From NCBI RefSeq assembly GCF_017068395.1, contig NZ_CP070614.1, positions 404,865 to 468,864 on the forward strand: a stretch of DNA of 64,000 bases. Direction: 5' to 3'. This stretch comes from Rhodococcus pseudokoreensis. GTDB lineage: Bacteria > Actinomycetota > Actinomycetes > Mycobacteriales > Mycobacteriaceae. Shown piece after piece: positions 54,226-63,395 of the stretch (positions are counted from its first letter, which is position 1; every line of letters starts with the position of its first letter). A program made the position numbers and the translations under genes. The notes beneath the pieces are model-generated. The model was not told the DNA's origin. It saw only the letters and a program-made list of their open reading frames with translations, and did no database searches.

Positions 54226-54804
54226 TCAGCCGCTGCGGGGTGGGGACAGCAGACGTCCCTGTGTGTAGATCCCGATCAGGTCCCACGGCGGATCGGGGAA
54301 CCCGAAGCGGCGACGATCCTCGACCGCGGCCGCCGATAGGACGCACAGTGCGTCCCCGAGCGGATTCCCGACGTACCGGATGGTGCCGAACGCCTCGCGG
54401 GCGACGAGGACCAGCCGCTCGGTACCCCGGCGATGGAGCCACTGCACATGCTCACCGGTGGTGCGGCGTAGCCAGCGCCGCACGGTCGATTCCGGGCGTC
54501 CCATCTGCTCGGCGATCCTCCGGAACCCCAGGCCTTTCGCCTTGTGGGCCAACGCATTCCCGATCACCTCGGTGGTGTCGGCCCGGCGTACCTGCAGGGC
54601 GGTGGGCAGCAGGATGTGCGTGGCGCCGCAGTCGCGGCAGCGCACCCGTTGTGGGCGCACGGTCAGGGTCGTCTCGCCCACCGAGCGGACGGTGCGGGCA
54701 CGCCCGTGTCCCCATCTGGCCACCGCGCCCCGGCACTGCGGGCATCGCATGGTGCCGGCGTCGAGGAGGGCGTCGGCCTCCTCGGGCCGGCGTAGGACGA
54801 TCAC
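54226..54804 (-). CDS. DUF6431-like zinc-ribbon and helix-turn-helix protein
   Basis: A 192-residue protein with two Cys pairs (MRCPQC, VRCRDCGATH) making a zinc ribbon, followed by a helix-turn-helix (GLGFRRIAEQMGRPESTVRRWLRRT) and a C-terminal helical part. This architecture recurs in actinobacterial mobile DNA, and resembles the N-terminal DNA-binding part of some transposases. It probably binds DNA; role unknown. Confidence 0.65.
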   Translation of the reverse strand: MIVLRRPEEADALLDAGTMRCPQCRGAVARWGHGRARTVRSVGETTLTVRPQRVRCRDCGATHILLPTALQVRRADTTEVIGNALAHKAKGLGFRRIAEQMGRPESTVRRWLRRTTGEHVQWLHRRGTERLVLVAREAFGTIRYVGNPLGDALCVLSAAAVEDRRRFGFPDPPWDLIGIYTQGRLLSPPRSG

Positions 54805-55075
54805 AGCCGATGACTCCGCTCATGGTGGGACCAGTGTCGACGACTACATCCCATCGCACCAGGGGCCGGTTCGTGTTGGTAGCAGCGCTTCTCACGGCAC
54901 GCCGTCACGCCCGATGCCGACGACGTCGCAGCCGTCGCCGCGCGGTCGTGTCCGCCCGATCCGGCAGTGCTCTCACGGGCTGTTCTCGTTCGTCGGCACG
55001 GTGACGATGCAGACGATCGGCCCTCTGCCCGGAACCCATCTGCATCACGGATGACGGTTGGTCGCCCCGTGGTCG

Positions 55076-55765
55076 TCATACGCAGAGACGCTCAACACTG
55101 GTGACGCCGGTGCCGCCGCTGCAGAAGGCGCCGGGTTTGACGACGTTCCCCGAGGGTGCCGGATTCGGTGCGGGGGTGGGCGGTGTGGGTGCGGGGCGAG
55201 ATTGCGGTGCCGGCGCGGGACTCGGTGCCGGGGTTCCGCCGTCGCAGGTCCACAGTCCGCGGTCGGCGGCGCGGGCGGCGGTTTCGGCTTCGATCAACCG
55301 GTCTGCGGTGCGCAGGTAGTCGACGGTGTAGGCGCGCGCGGCGTCTTCGCGGGCGGCCTTGATCGCGTAGTCGCCGTCCATGTCGTTGTCGAGCGCGACG
55401 TAGCGGTTGGCCTGACCCGTGCTGTCGGTGTCGGGTTGCGCCGGTTCGGGGTTGAGTTGGATTGCCCGGCCGAGGAGGTGATCCTTCGCGAACTGGGTCG
55501 ATTGTGCTGCCCAGCAGTCCTGGCCTTCGGGGGCGTCGATGCCGAGGACGGATACGGTGAGCGTCTCGCCGCTGGTGGGGTGTCGGGTGATGATGGTGTC
55601 TCCATCGATGACCTCGACGACCTGGGTGACGCCCTCGGTCGTGTATGGGTTTGCCGGTCCGGCCACCGCCGGGGATGCCGCTGCGCCGAGGGCGGCGAGG
55701 GTGGCGGCACCGACGAGGACCGCTCGCGCGGCCCGGGCGGGCGTCGTTGTCGATTTGCTGTGCAC
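55076..55765 (-). CDS. Secreted thermonuclease-like (SNase) protein
   Basis: A 229-residue protein with GTG start after AGGAGAG. Sec signal peptide about 1-36 (RAARAVLVGAATLAALGAAASPAVA, cleavage after AVA). SNase core: VVEVIDGDTIITRH, VSVLGIDAPEGQDCWA, AKDHLLGRAIQLNPEP and YVALDN, with the catalytic Asp/Glu/Arg pattern. A Pro/Ala-rich linker leads to a short Cys-containing tail (KPGAFCSGGTGVTSVERLC). It probably degrades extracellular nucleic acid. The upstream extension to 56377 is non-coding. Confidence 0.82.
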   Translation of the reverse strand: MHSKSTTTPARAARAVLVGAATLAALGAAASPAVAGPANPYTTEGVTQVVEVIDGDTIITRHPTSGETLTVSVLGIDAPEGQDCWAAQSTQFAKDHLLGRAIQLNPEPAQPDTDSTGQANRYVALDNDMDGDYAIKAAREDAARAYTVDYLRTADRLIEAETAARAADRGLWTCDGGTPAPSPAPAPQSRPAPTPPTPAPNPAPSGNVVKPGAFCSGGTGVTSVERLCV

Positions 55766-56654
55766 GTGAACTCTCCTGATGTGAATGGACGACGTCCGGA
55801 CCGTGGCTCGATCGCGGCCATGTGGCGACGGTGTGGCTGTGTAGCAGTGCTGGGACCTACGCGTCATCCACGGTGGACGCGAACATCGGTGTGGTGATGA
55901 GAGGTTCGGGGGTGGCCGACCGGGCCTGCCGCTGTGGTGGCCTCGGTCCAGCTGCCCGTCCCGCCTCCGAAGCCGTGGCCGCCCACCGGAAGGGGCGGTG
56001 TGCCAGTCAGCTGGGTTGGCTGCTGATGCGCGCCCGGGGGTTGCTGGCCGCCGGGGGTGGTGTGACCGCCATCGATATGTCCTTCGAATCCAAGTGATGC
56101 GGGATGGCGGACGTGAGGAGCTGATCGTTTGCTCGGAATCCCCCGGAAGATAGATACCAGACGAACCGGACCTCACAGATACCGTGGGTCGGTTCTCCTG
56201 CAATATGGGATGCCGAAGGGTTTCCCGTGAGCTTTCACAGCAGTACTTTCCTCGAGGTATCCGAGCCTGCCGGACCCGACCCAATGGGGGAGCCGACATC
56301 CCGAGGGTCGAGCTTCGTCTGACTGCCAGGTCAGGCGTCGGGTGGGTGTATGTGCGGGTCACGAAATCCCGGCACACGCGGTACCTGCAGCACGGTGCAT
56401 AGTCGGCGACGCCAGCCGATCACACGGCTTCCTGAATCATCGAAATATGCGACGGCACGACATATCACACGAATGCAGCGGGGTGTCATTCACGTGATCT
56501 ACACCTACATTGCGAATCGGGAGCGCCGCGTGAACCAGGTCGGCGCGGTCTGCTTTGATACGCAGGAGGGTGCGAGTGACGCCGGCACGTAGACGCGGCA
56601 TCGCTGTACCACGCCGTGCGTTCACAAGAAGGGCGTGTCTGAGGCAGGAGGCAT
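55766..56654. other. Long intergenic region
   Basis: About 890 bases between divergent genes for two secreted proteins. Overlapping short frames but no recognisable domain. Promoters for both genes are expected here. Confidence 0.35.
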
Positions 56655-57134
56655 ATGAGGACAGCGACGCAGCGCCGTCGGACCGGTTGGGGAATCATGC
56701 TGGCGGCGGCGATTGCCGGGGTGATGGGTGTGACCGCAAGTCCCGCGTCGGCCGAACCTGCACCGACGACGATCACCATCTCCAGTGAAGACCTCTATGT
56801 CAACGAAACCTACACGGTCACGGTGCATTGCCAGGAGCGCAGCACCGTGGGCGTTGCGGTGGATGTCGATCCCGCCGTTGCTGAGCAGAGCGACTTGCTC
56901 GGGGGTATTCCAGTTGCGCCAAATGAGGACTTGTTGGCGACCGTGCAGTGGAGGCCCACCAGCATCGGAACGCACACCCTGTATGCGTATGGCTGCGCCA
57001 GTGGTGTGGGATGGCCGGACTATCGACCGCCGACCGCATCGCTGACTGTGGACGTGATGCCAGCACCGACAGGCACGGGGAGCGCTGACGGCATCCCCGT
57101 CATCGGGCCGATCTTGAGGGAGCTGTTCGGCTGA
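56655..57134 (+). CDS. Small secreted protein
   Basis: A 159-residue protein with Arg-rich N-terminus (MRTATQRRR) and a Sec signal peptide ending ASA before residue 34. The mature part is strand-rich with two cysteines (VTVHCQERS, YAYGCASG), suggesting an immunoglobulin-like fold with a disulphide. It ends with a hydrophobic VIGPILRELFG. No known family. AGGAGG lies upstream of the ATG. Confidence 0.65.
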   Translation: MRTATQRRRTGWGIMLAAAIAGVMGVTASPASAEPAPTTITISSEDLYVNETYTVTVHCQERSTVGVAVDVDPAVAEQSDLLGGIPVAPNEDLLATVQWRPTSIGTHTLYAYGCASGVGWPDYRPPTASLTVDVMPAPTGTGSADGIPVIGPILRELFG

Positions 57135-57663
57135 TCCAGCCGTGTTGCCTCCTTCACGACCGGCCAGTGAGGGGGAGGACCTTCATGCGCGATACGAAGT
57201 TCCCTCCCTGCTCATCGGTTCCTCGCAGCGGAAAACGCGAGCTGGGGTTCGGCGGCGGGCGGGCTACTGTTGGGTCCTGATTCGATCTAAAGCGAAACCG
57301 CTCCGACGAACCCTTCCTGCGCGCCGTGGTACGGAATCGCCCGGACCTTCCTCCTGGCTGCAGGCTTGGAACTTTGGCCGAGGTCATGCGATCGACGACG
57401 TCGTGGATGACCCGGATACCGCGGATCATTCTGCAGCCGCTGACTGCACCTTCGGTGGTGGTCTGAGCCGCGATGTGTCGTTGGCCACGGGGTTTTCGCG
57501 ATCTCGTGGTCGTCGCCGACTACGCTTGGTCGAATGGCTACTCGACTTCTGAGTCATTCCTGCGCTGGAGGGCAGTGAACGCTGTCGGGCGAGCCGACTA
57601 GGATCAGCACAATTGATGTGGTCGGCTCGTAGCGTGCCGCCAGGGGAATGGAGCGAGCGCCGG
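57135..57663. other. Intergenic region upstream of the STAND gene
   Basis: About 530 bases without a recognisable gene. Promoter of the large nuclease-NACHT gene should lie in the last 150 bases. Confidence 0.35.
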
Positions 57664-60600
57664 ATGGCACGTGATGTCGGGCAGTCAGGTAGATATCTGT
57701 ACAACCGGCTCAGTGAGAAGCAGTTCCAGCAGTTGTGCAATGCCCTTCTCGCGCATAGTTTCCCGGATACAATCTGTTATCCCGTAGGGCACAGTGACGG
57801 CGGGCGAGACGCGGTCCGTCGCACTGGTGGTCGATCCGTTATCTACCAGGTCAAGTGGACGAGCAAGCCACAGCAGAATCCCGTGTCATGGCTGACCGCG
57901 GCTATCAAAGGGGAAGCGGACGACATCCGGCGCCTTGTCGCAGAAGGTGCTGAAGAGTACTACCTCATGACCTCGGTAGCAGGGACCGCGGTCCCCGGGC
58001 GCGGCACAATGGACAAACTCGACGAACGCCTGGAGGAGTACTCCGCGGAATTCGGGATACCTGTGCACTGTTGGTGGCAATCCAACATCGACGCCAGAGT
58101 TGACGCGGCACCCGCGGAACTCAAATGGGCATACCAAGAGATGCTGGCTGGCGTCGACGCGGTGCGCTATCTTATCGAGGCCGACAATCTTGCGGCAAAG
58201 GACCAGGACCTCCGAACCCTCCTACGAGCAGTTCTCGCCACTCAATGGCAAGAAGACGTCAAGGTGAAGTTCAAGCAGGCCGAACTGGAGGCACACCACC
58301 TCATCGACTTGTTCATCGACGTCGAAGCAGTACAGGTGGCACTGCCCCGTCGAGCGATGCAGCTCTCGCACCTCAAGCACCGGCAGAACCTCGGGGGTGC
58401 CGCCGCGTACCTGCTGGCGACAGACAAGCCGCTTACCTTGGTGCGAGGCGAGCCGGGACAGGGCAAGTCGACACTTGGTCAGTATCTCTGCCAGGTGCAT
58501 CGTTCGGCCTTCCTGGCTGACGACGGGTACAGGTTGGGAGACTCACGCCTGAAAGAGCCTGACGTTCCCCGGCTGCCGCTGCGCCTGGACCTCCGTGACT
58601 ACGCCACGTGGCTTGGTGGTGAGGACCCGTTCGCCGACGAAGACGACAACAACAACACCCGCAAGAAAAAACGTCGAGAGCGCAAGCCGGGCTCTCTCGA
58701 ACTGTTCTTGGCGGAGTTTCTACTGGCCCGCGGCGGGGGCTTGCCGGCCACGGTCGAAACGGTACGCGACGTCTTGCACCGATTTCCGATGCTCGTAGTG
58801 CTCGACGGTCTCGACGAGGTTGCACGGGTCCAAACGCGCACGCGTGTGGTCAAAGAGATCGACGAATTCACAGCCCGGCTGGGTACGAACAGCTTGAGCG
58901 CCCCACAAGTTGTGGTGACCACGCGTCCCAATGCCTCAGGAATGGCCGAACCGTCGCCGGACACCTTCGAAACGATCGCCCTGTCCCGGCTGAGTGCCTC
59001 GCTGCGAACCGAGTACCTGCGCAAGTGGGCTGATACGCACGCCATTCACGGCCGAGACCGCCGCGACCTAGAACGCACATTCCGGCAGCGGTCATCGGAG
59101 CCGCACATCCTCCAGCTCGCTGATAACCCCATGCAGCTGACAATCCTGCTGTACCTCATGCGCAAACGCGGCAACTCGGTGCCCGCCGCCCGGACCGATC
59201 TATACACGTCTTACATGGAAACCTTTCTCGACCGGGAGACAGCGAAGACACCATCGGTCGACGAGTACCGAGACGATCTCGAGGAGGTGACTGCCTACCT
59301 GGGGTGGCATCTTCAGTCCCTCGCGGAATCGGCCGGCGGGAACGGGCAACTGGCGACCAAGGCCCTGCGGAGGGCGATCCTCGTTTACCTCGACGCCGTA
59401 GAGAAAGAAACGAAGCTGGTCGACGCACTCTTCACGGCCGTCACCGATCGTGTCTGGGCGCTGACCAGCAAAATCCAAGGAACATTCGAGTTTGACGTGC
59501 AACCGCTACGCGAGTATTTCGCCGCGCGGTTCCTCAACGATTTCGCTGGTGCCGATGTCCGCGGCTTCGACAAATCGACCGTTCTCCGCGCACTGGTTCG
59601 CCGTCCGTACTGGCTGAACACCAGTCGCTTCTATGCAGGCTTCGCCAAGCCCAATGAGCTCGCAGGGCTTGTGGAAGCCCTCGAGGAGGAATTCGAGGAG
59701 GGAGTGAGGCCGCTCCAGGTGAGACTCGCAGCCTGGACTTTGCTGGCGGACGGCGTTTTTAGTGCCCGCCCGCGGACACAGCGGAACGTCGTGGAGTTGG
59801 TCACCGACGATTTGAGTATCCGACTGCTGGCCCACACCATGGCATCCAGTCCGGAAACACCGATGCTTGCCTACGATCGCGGTGGCCGGGAACTGGCTGA
59901 ACAGCTGCAGAAACACTTGGCGGCGGACCCCGAGTCGGCGCTCACACCCGAGCGCACCGCGATCGTGAAGCGGTTTCAGGACCGGGAAGCATTCAATGAC
60001 TGGTGGCAAACCGAGCTAATGGCCGCCAGCGGACGACGGCAAATCGCCTGGCTACAACTCGGCGCCCCCGTTCAGGCCGGGATGCACGTCAAACCCGAGA
60101 AGGTTTCGGAACTTGATCTTCGTGAGGACAGCGCTGTAGAGGCTGCCGTCGAAGCTGGCATCATGCCGGATCCTGAATCCCCGCTTGAGGAGCGGATGAT
60201 TCAAGCCGTTCTCACCGGACAATGCTCCGACTCTGAGGGAGGAGGTTGGAGCGTCGCTAGCGATCTCATCAAGCTCTGCGCCCCTCGCCACCACCTGCGT
60301 AAGGCGCTTGAACTGTGTAAGAGGGACGAGGATGACGACGAACAACCGTTCTACCGCGCAGTCGTAGGGCATTGCGACACCGGAATCTCCGATAGTGCTC
60401 GGCAGGCAGCCATGAGGCGCCTCAGAGCACGCGATGCGCGGTTCGCGCAATTGCAGCGGGCGCTTCGTTTCAATAGGGGGCAGGCGGGAACGACCTCGCC
60501 GTGGGGCAACACCGCTCGAGCGTTGAGCACGATCTACGGTCCATGCTGGCTCGCGGCGGAAATTGCGGTTATCGGGGCAGTCCTACCAACCGCGAAGTTC

Positions 60601-61323
60601 AGGACCGGAGTAGACATCACAAGGAACTCCAACGCGCTTGGGAACGCGGCCGACTACGGCCGTCTACTCCAGGACATTCGGTTCAACCGCGCGAAGTCGG
60701 AGTGGTGGTCCGAGCAGTTCGCGGAGTACGACGATCCACTGTCGAGGGCCACCTGGGCGTTGGCGCTCCTGGCGGGAGGGTCAGGCGAGGTTGTTCTCGC
60801 CAACATCGCCAACCTCGCTGCTGCGGCCAAAACTCTACCGTCACCCATGCTCAGCGCGATGGTCGCAGGCTCGAGTCGCTTGGGGGCCTCCGGGCTGGCA
60901 CGGAAACTTGGAGATGGGGTGGTGGCCGCAGCAGTGGACATCTCGTCGGTCGTGGGCCTGTTGGTGGCGCATCACGCGACCCATCTTGACTTTGCTGTTG
61001 ACCTGCCGGAGTTCACAAATCAGCAGCTCAGTGAGCTGAGCAAGTTCGGGACGAGCGGATGGCCGGCGTTGCGTGCCTTGTCGGTGAGAATGCTCAAGTC
61101 CCCTTCCGAGGAAGTGTTGGCAGGTCTTCGAGCACACGGCCCTGCCGCGGTTCTGCCGCCAGTGTTCATCGAGCTGGGTTCAAAGTACGAGGAAAGAATC
61201 CTCAACAGCCCTGCGAACTTCCCACTGGAATGGGTCCTCGCCGCCGAACAACGAGTGTCTCGGGATGCCGGAAACGAACCCCTGGAGAAGGTGGCTGCGG
61301 ACCACAACTGGTTTTCGCTGTAG
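57664..61323 (+). CDS. STAND NTPase with N-terminal Mrr-like nuclease and NACHT domain
   Basis: A 1219-residue protein. Residues about 10-110 look like a PD-(D/E)xK nuclease: LSEKQFQQLCNALL, HSDGGRDAVR (Asp near 49) and IYQVKW (Gln 62, Lys 64). A NACHT-type NTPase follows: P-loop GEPGQGKST at about 262-270, Walker B MLVVLDGLDEV at about 376-386, VVVTTRP, DNPMQL and LREYFAARF near 614. The C-terminal 550 residues are helical, expected as sensor. This layout fits bacterial antiviral STAND proteins (Avs/bNACHT type), which sense phage protein and activate the nuclease. Acidic and poly-charged insertion (DEDDNNN...KKKRRER) lies in the NACHT domain. ATG 57664 is chosen; 57616 is possible. Confidence 0.8.
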   Translation: MARDVGQSGRYLYNRLSEKQFQQLCNALLAHSFPDTICYPVGHSDGGRDAVRRTGGRSVIYQVKWTSKPQQNPVSWLTAAIKGEADDIRRLVAEGAEEYYLMTSVAGTAVPGRGTMDKLDERLEEYSAEFGIPVHCWWQSNIDARVDAAPAELKWAYQEMLAGVDAVRYLIEADNLAAKDQDLRTLLRAVLATQWQEDVKVKFKQAELEAHHLIDLFIDVEAVQVALPRRAMQLSHLKHRQNLGGAAAYLLATDKPLTLVRGEPGQGKSTLGQYLCQVHRSAFLADDGYRLGDSRLKEPDVPRLPLRLDLRDYATWLGGEDPFADEDDNNNTRKKKRRERKPGSLELFLAEFLLARGGGLPATVETVRDVLHRFPMLVVLDGLDEVARVQTRTRVVKEIDEFTARLGTNSLSAPQVVVTTRPNASGMAEPSPDTFETIALSRLSASLRTEYLRKWADTHAIHGRDRRDLERTFRQRSSEPHILQLADNPMQLTILLYLMRKRGNSVPAARTDLYTSYMETFLDRETAKTPSVDEYRDDLEEVTAYLGWHLQSLAESAGGNGQLATKALRRAILVYLDAVEKETKLVDALFTAVTDRVWALTSKIQGTFEFDVQPLREYFAARFLNDFAGADVRGFDKSTVLRALVRRPYWLNTSRFYAGFAKPNELAGLVEALEEEFEEGVRPLQVRLAAWTLLADGVFSARPRTQRNVVELVTDDLSIRLLAHTMASSPETPMLAYDRGGRELAEQLQKHLAADPESALTPERTAIVKRFQDREAFNDWWQTELMAASGRRQIAWLQLGAPVQAGMHVKPEKVSELDLREDSAVEAAVEAGIMPDPESPLEERMIQAVLTGQCSDSEGGGWSVASDLIKLCAPRHHLRKALELCKRDEDDDEQPFYRAVVGHCDTGISDSARQAAMRRLRARDARFAQLQRALRFNRGQAGTTSPWGNTARALSTIYGPCWLAAEIAVIGAVLPTAKFRTGVDITRNSNALGNAADYGRLLQDIRFNRAKSEWWSEQFAEYDDPLSRATWALALLAGGSGEVVLANIANLAAAAKTLPSPMLSAMVAGSSRLGASGLARKLGDGVVAAAVDISSVVGLLVAHHATHLDFAVDLPEFTNQQLSELSKFGTSGWPALRALSVRMLKSPSEEVLAGLRAHGPAAVLPPVFIELGSKYEERILNSPANFPLEWVLAAEQRVSRDAGNEPLEKVAADHNWFSL

Positions 61324-61362
61324 AACGGCCATCTAACGCCAGGAGTGTCCCTGTAACTTCTG

Positions 61363-61575
61363 TCAAGCAGCGACGGCTAAGATGGGTTGGTAGAGCTTCG
61401 CGTTCTCGCGTGTGGCGTCGAGGACGCGGCACCGGCATCGGGCGAGGCAAATGAGTGCGGCGCCCACGTTCTTGCCCTGGGCGCATCTGCGGTCGTCGTA
61501 GGCGCGGCGGGGTTGATTTTCTCGGGTAGCGGCATGGTCGCATGCGCGAGCGCTGAGTGCGAGGCTACGAATCAT
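61363..61575 (-). pseudogene. IS110-type transposase C-terminal remnant
   Basis: Minus-strand frame ending CAQGKNVGAALICLARCRCRVLDA then a YQP motif and AVAA-stop, like the C-terminus of IS116/IS110/IS902 transposases. The rest is gone. The bases following the stop (CTGTCAAGCAG) also occur at the end of the IS110 unit near 44490. Confidence 0.45.
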
Positions 61576-61956
61576 GGCCGCCCGGTCTCACTTCTGCTGG
61601 TTTGCAGTGTCATTCATATAGACGACATCGCCCGGCTTTGCGCACCGCCTGCGCTGCTGCTTTGTGGACCGTCTGTGATGCGTTGTTTGCCGGGTGACTT
61701 CCGTGGGTGGAACGAGCAGAACTACTCGCGCCCAGGCTGATGCTGCGGGTGTAAGTCAGGGTCGGGCGACGGCCCGCTTCGTCAGAAGTAGAGACGAGAC
61801 GAGGGTGATGACTGCGAAGCTGTTCAAGGACATCGGCGGCACGTTTCGGTTACCGGATGGTTGCGAAGAGCGTGTCGTTGCGGCCGGAGCCGGGCTGCAC
61901 CGCGAAACCCTCGGACCTCTAGACCGACCGCCTCCTGCCTTGTGTAACCTTTCGTC
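61576..61956. other. Intergenic region upstream of the nucleotidyltransferase gene
   Basis: No confident gene. A short frame from about 61805 (MTAKLFKDIGGTFRLPDGCEE...) ends just after the next gene's start and could be a leader peptide or chance. Confidence 0.3.
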
Positions 61957-62766
61957 ATGACCGAGTCACTGGACGGACGCATGTTGGCGGAAGCCCTGCG
62001 CCGCTTGGCGCTTCGGCAGACCGAGATTGATGGTGTCATGGACAGAATTGTCGATGACACCATAGGACTGCTGCTCTACGGCAGCAGAGCTCGCGGGGAC
62101 TTCGTTCCATCGTCGGACTTCGATCTTCTGAGGTTTACCACTGCTTGGGACTCGCCCACGTTCAAGTCCGGTAGGGTCTCTGTTAGTTCGTACACGCCCG
62201 AGCAACTGCTGAGTGCGAATGGCACTCTCTTCGGCACCCATATACAGCGCGACGGTAGGGTGCTGATCGAGCGCAACGATGAACTGACGTCACTAGTTGC
62301 CGCATTTTCCCCGGCTGAACCAGACAAACTCCTCGAGCGGGTCCGGCGCTATTCGATGATTTTGAATCAGCCTGAAGCAGAGATGCGATCTCACTGTTTA
62401 GGTTTGGTGCGCCTTGCGCGTTACCTTCTGCGAACGGCGATATATGCGATTGCTATGGCTCAGGGAAAGCCGTGTTTCTCAGTTCGTGAATTGGCAGCTC
62501 AGTACGGCGAGCCGCGATTGGCCACGCTTCTTGCCTCGGATCCGGAAATTACCGGGCCAGGCTCAGACGCTTTACTCGAGGAGCTGGTCAGTCGCTTGGT
62601 CGTTGCGATTGGTCCCCTCCCATCACATGACCATGGATCACTTCATGCTCTTGCAGTTCGCTACTGGGACGTAGATCGGAGCCTTGCGGCGCTAGCCATT
62701 AGAGCAGCGGACGAGGATGACGCGGACTCCCTGGATTATTCCGACCTCCCGAAGGTTTTGCTGTGA
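61957..62766 (+). CDS. MNT-type nucleotidyltransferase protein
   Basis: A 269-residue protein. The polymerase-beta-like motif LLYGSRARGDFVPSSDFDLL (GSx...DxD) is at about 39-58; a later acidic residue completes the site. The C-terminal half is helical (LERVRRYSMILNQPEAEMRSHCLGLVRLARYLLRTAIYAI), like kanamycin-nucleotidyltransferase or HEPN-type tails. It probably transfers a nucleotide to a small molecule, protein or tRNA. The stop overlaps the next gene's GTG (GTGA at 62763), so the pair is coupled. A role in toxin-antitoxin or defence is possible. Confidence 0.75.
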   Translation: MTESLDGRMLAEALRRLALRQTEIDGVMDRIVDDTIGLLLYGSRARGDFVPSSDFDLLRFTTAWDSPTFKSGRVSVSSYTPEQLLSANGTLFGTHIQRDGRVLIERNDELTSLVAAFSPAEPDKLLERVRRYSMILNQPEAEMRSHCLGLVRLARYLLRTAIYAIAMAQGKPCFSVRELAAQYGEPRLATLLASDPEITGPGSDALLEELVSRLVVAIGPLPSHDHGSLHALAVRYWDVDRSLAALAIRAADEDDADSLDYSDLPKVLL

Positions 62767-63395
62767 ACACTCAAGTCGCCATAATCGGCGACATTCACGG
62801 TAACAGTGCAGCTCTCGCTGGCATTCTTCGCGAATTGGATGGGCGCGTCGAGCGGTACATCTTCACGGGCGATTTCGTCAATCGTGGTGAGCACAGCGCG
62901 GCAGTTGTTCAGGGACTGGTGGAGTTGGCGCTGCGACATCGGGACACAGTGTTTGTTAGTGGTAACCACGACCGTGCATTCTTGACTGCGCTCGAGACGG
63001 GCGACCTGTCTCGGCTTCTCAAGATGGGGGGAGCCCCCACTGTCAGCTCGTACGTCGGGTACCCGTGCGGTGACATTGCTAAGCATCTGCAAGCGTCCGT
63101 TCCCGCCACCCATCTTGCCTTCTTTCGAAACTTAGTCCCCTACTTCAGGAGCGCCAGCGGTCTCTTGGTTACCCACGGCCCACGTGACCGTCCATCGACT
63201 GCACTCGTGTCCGACTACCACGTCTATGGACATGTTCCCCAACACGATCGAAGGCCCAGCATCGCGGAAAGAGAAGCTGCGATCGACACGGGGTGTGGCT
63301 CTGTTCCCGACGGGCGGCTGACGGCGCTGCTATATCCGGCTCTGACCATCATCCAGGTCGATGGGGAGGGCAGACTAGTTAGCGGCAACCTGTGA
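62763..63395 (+). CDS. Calcineurin-like metallophosphoesterase
   Basis: A 210-residue phosphoesterase with all metal motifs: VAIIGDIHGN (residues 5-14), FTGDFVNRG, VSGNHDR, VTHGPRD and VYGHVPQ, as in PP2A-type or ApaH/PrpE-like enzymes. GTG start overlapping the stop of the nucleotidyltransferase gene. It may reverse the modification made by that enzyme or hydrolyse a nucleotide signal (inference). Convergent with the TPR gene, overlapping its end by about 20 bases. Confidence 0.8.
   Translation: MNTQVAIIGDIHGNSAALAGILRELDGRVERYIFTGDFVNRGEHSAAVVQGLVELALRHRDTVFVSGNHDRAFLTALETGDLSRLLKMGGAPTVSSYVGYPCGDIAKHLQASVPATHLAFFRNLVPYFRSASGLLVTHGPRDRPSTALVSDYHVYGHVPQHDRRPSIAEREAAIDTGCGSVPDGRLTALLYPALTIIQVDGEGRLVSGNL

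Noticed and set aside
55769..56377. N-terminal extension of the secreted nuclease
   Set aside because: Signal peptide and AGGAGAG place the start at 55765; the extension is low-complexity and would bury the signal peptide.
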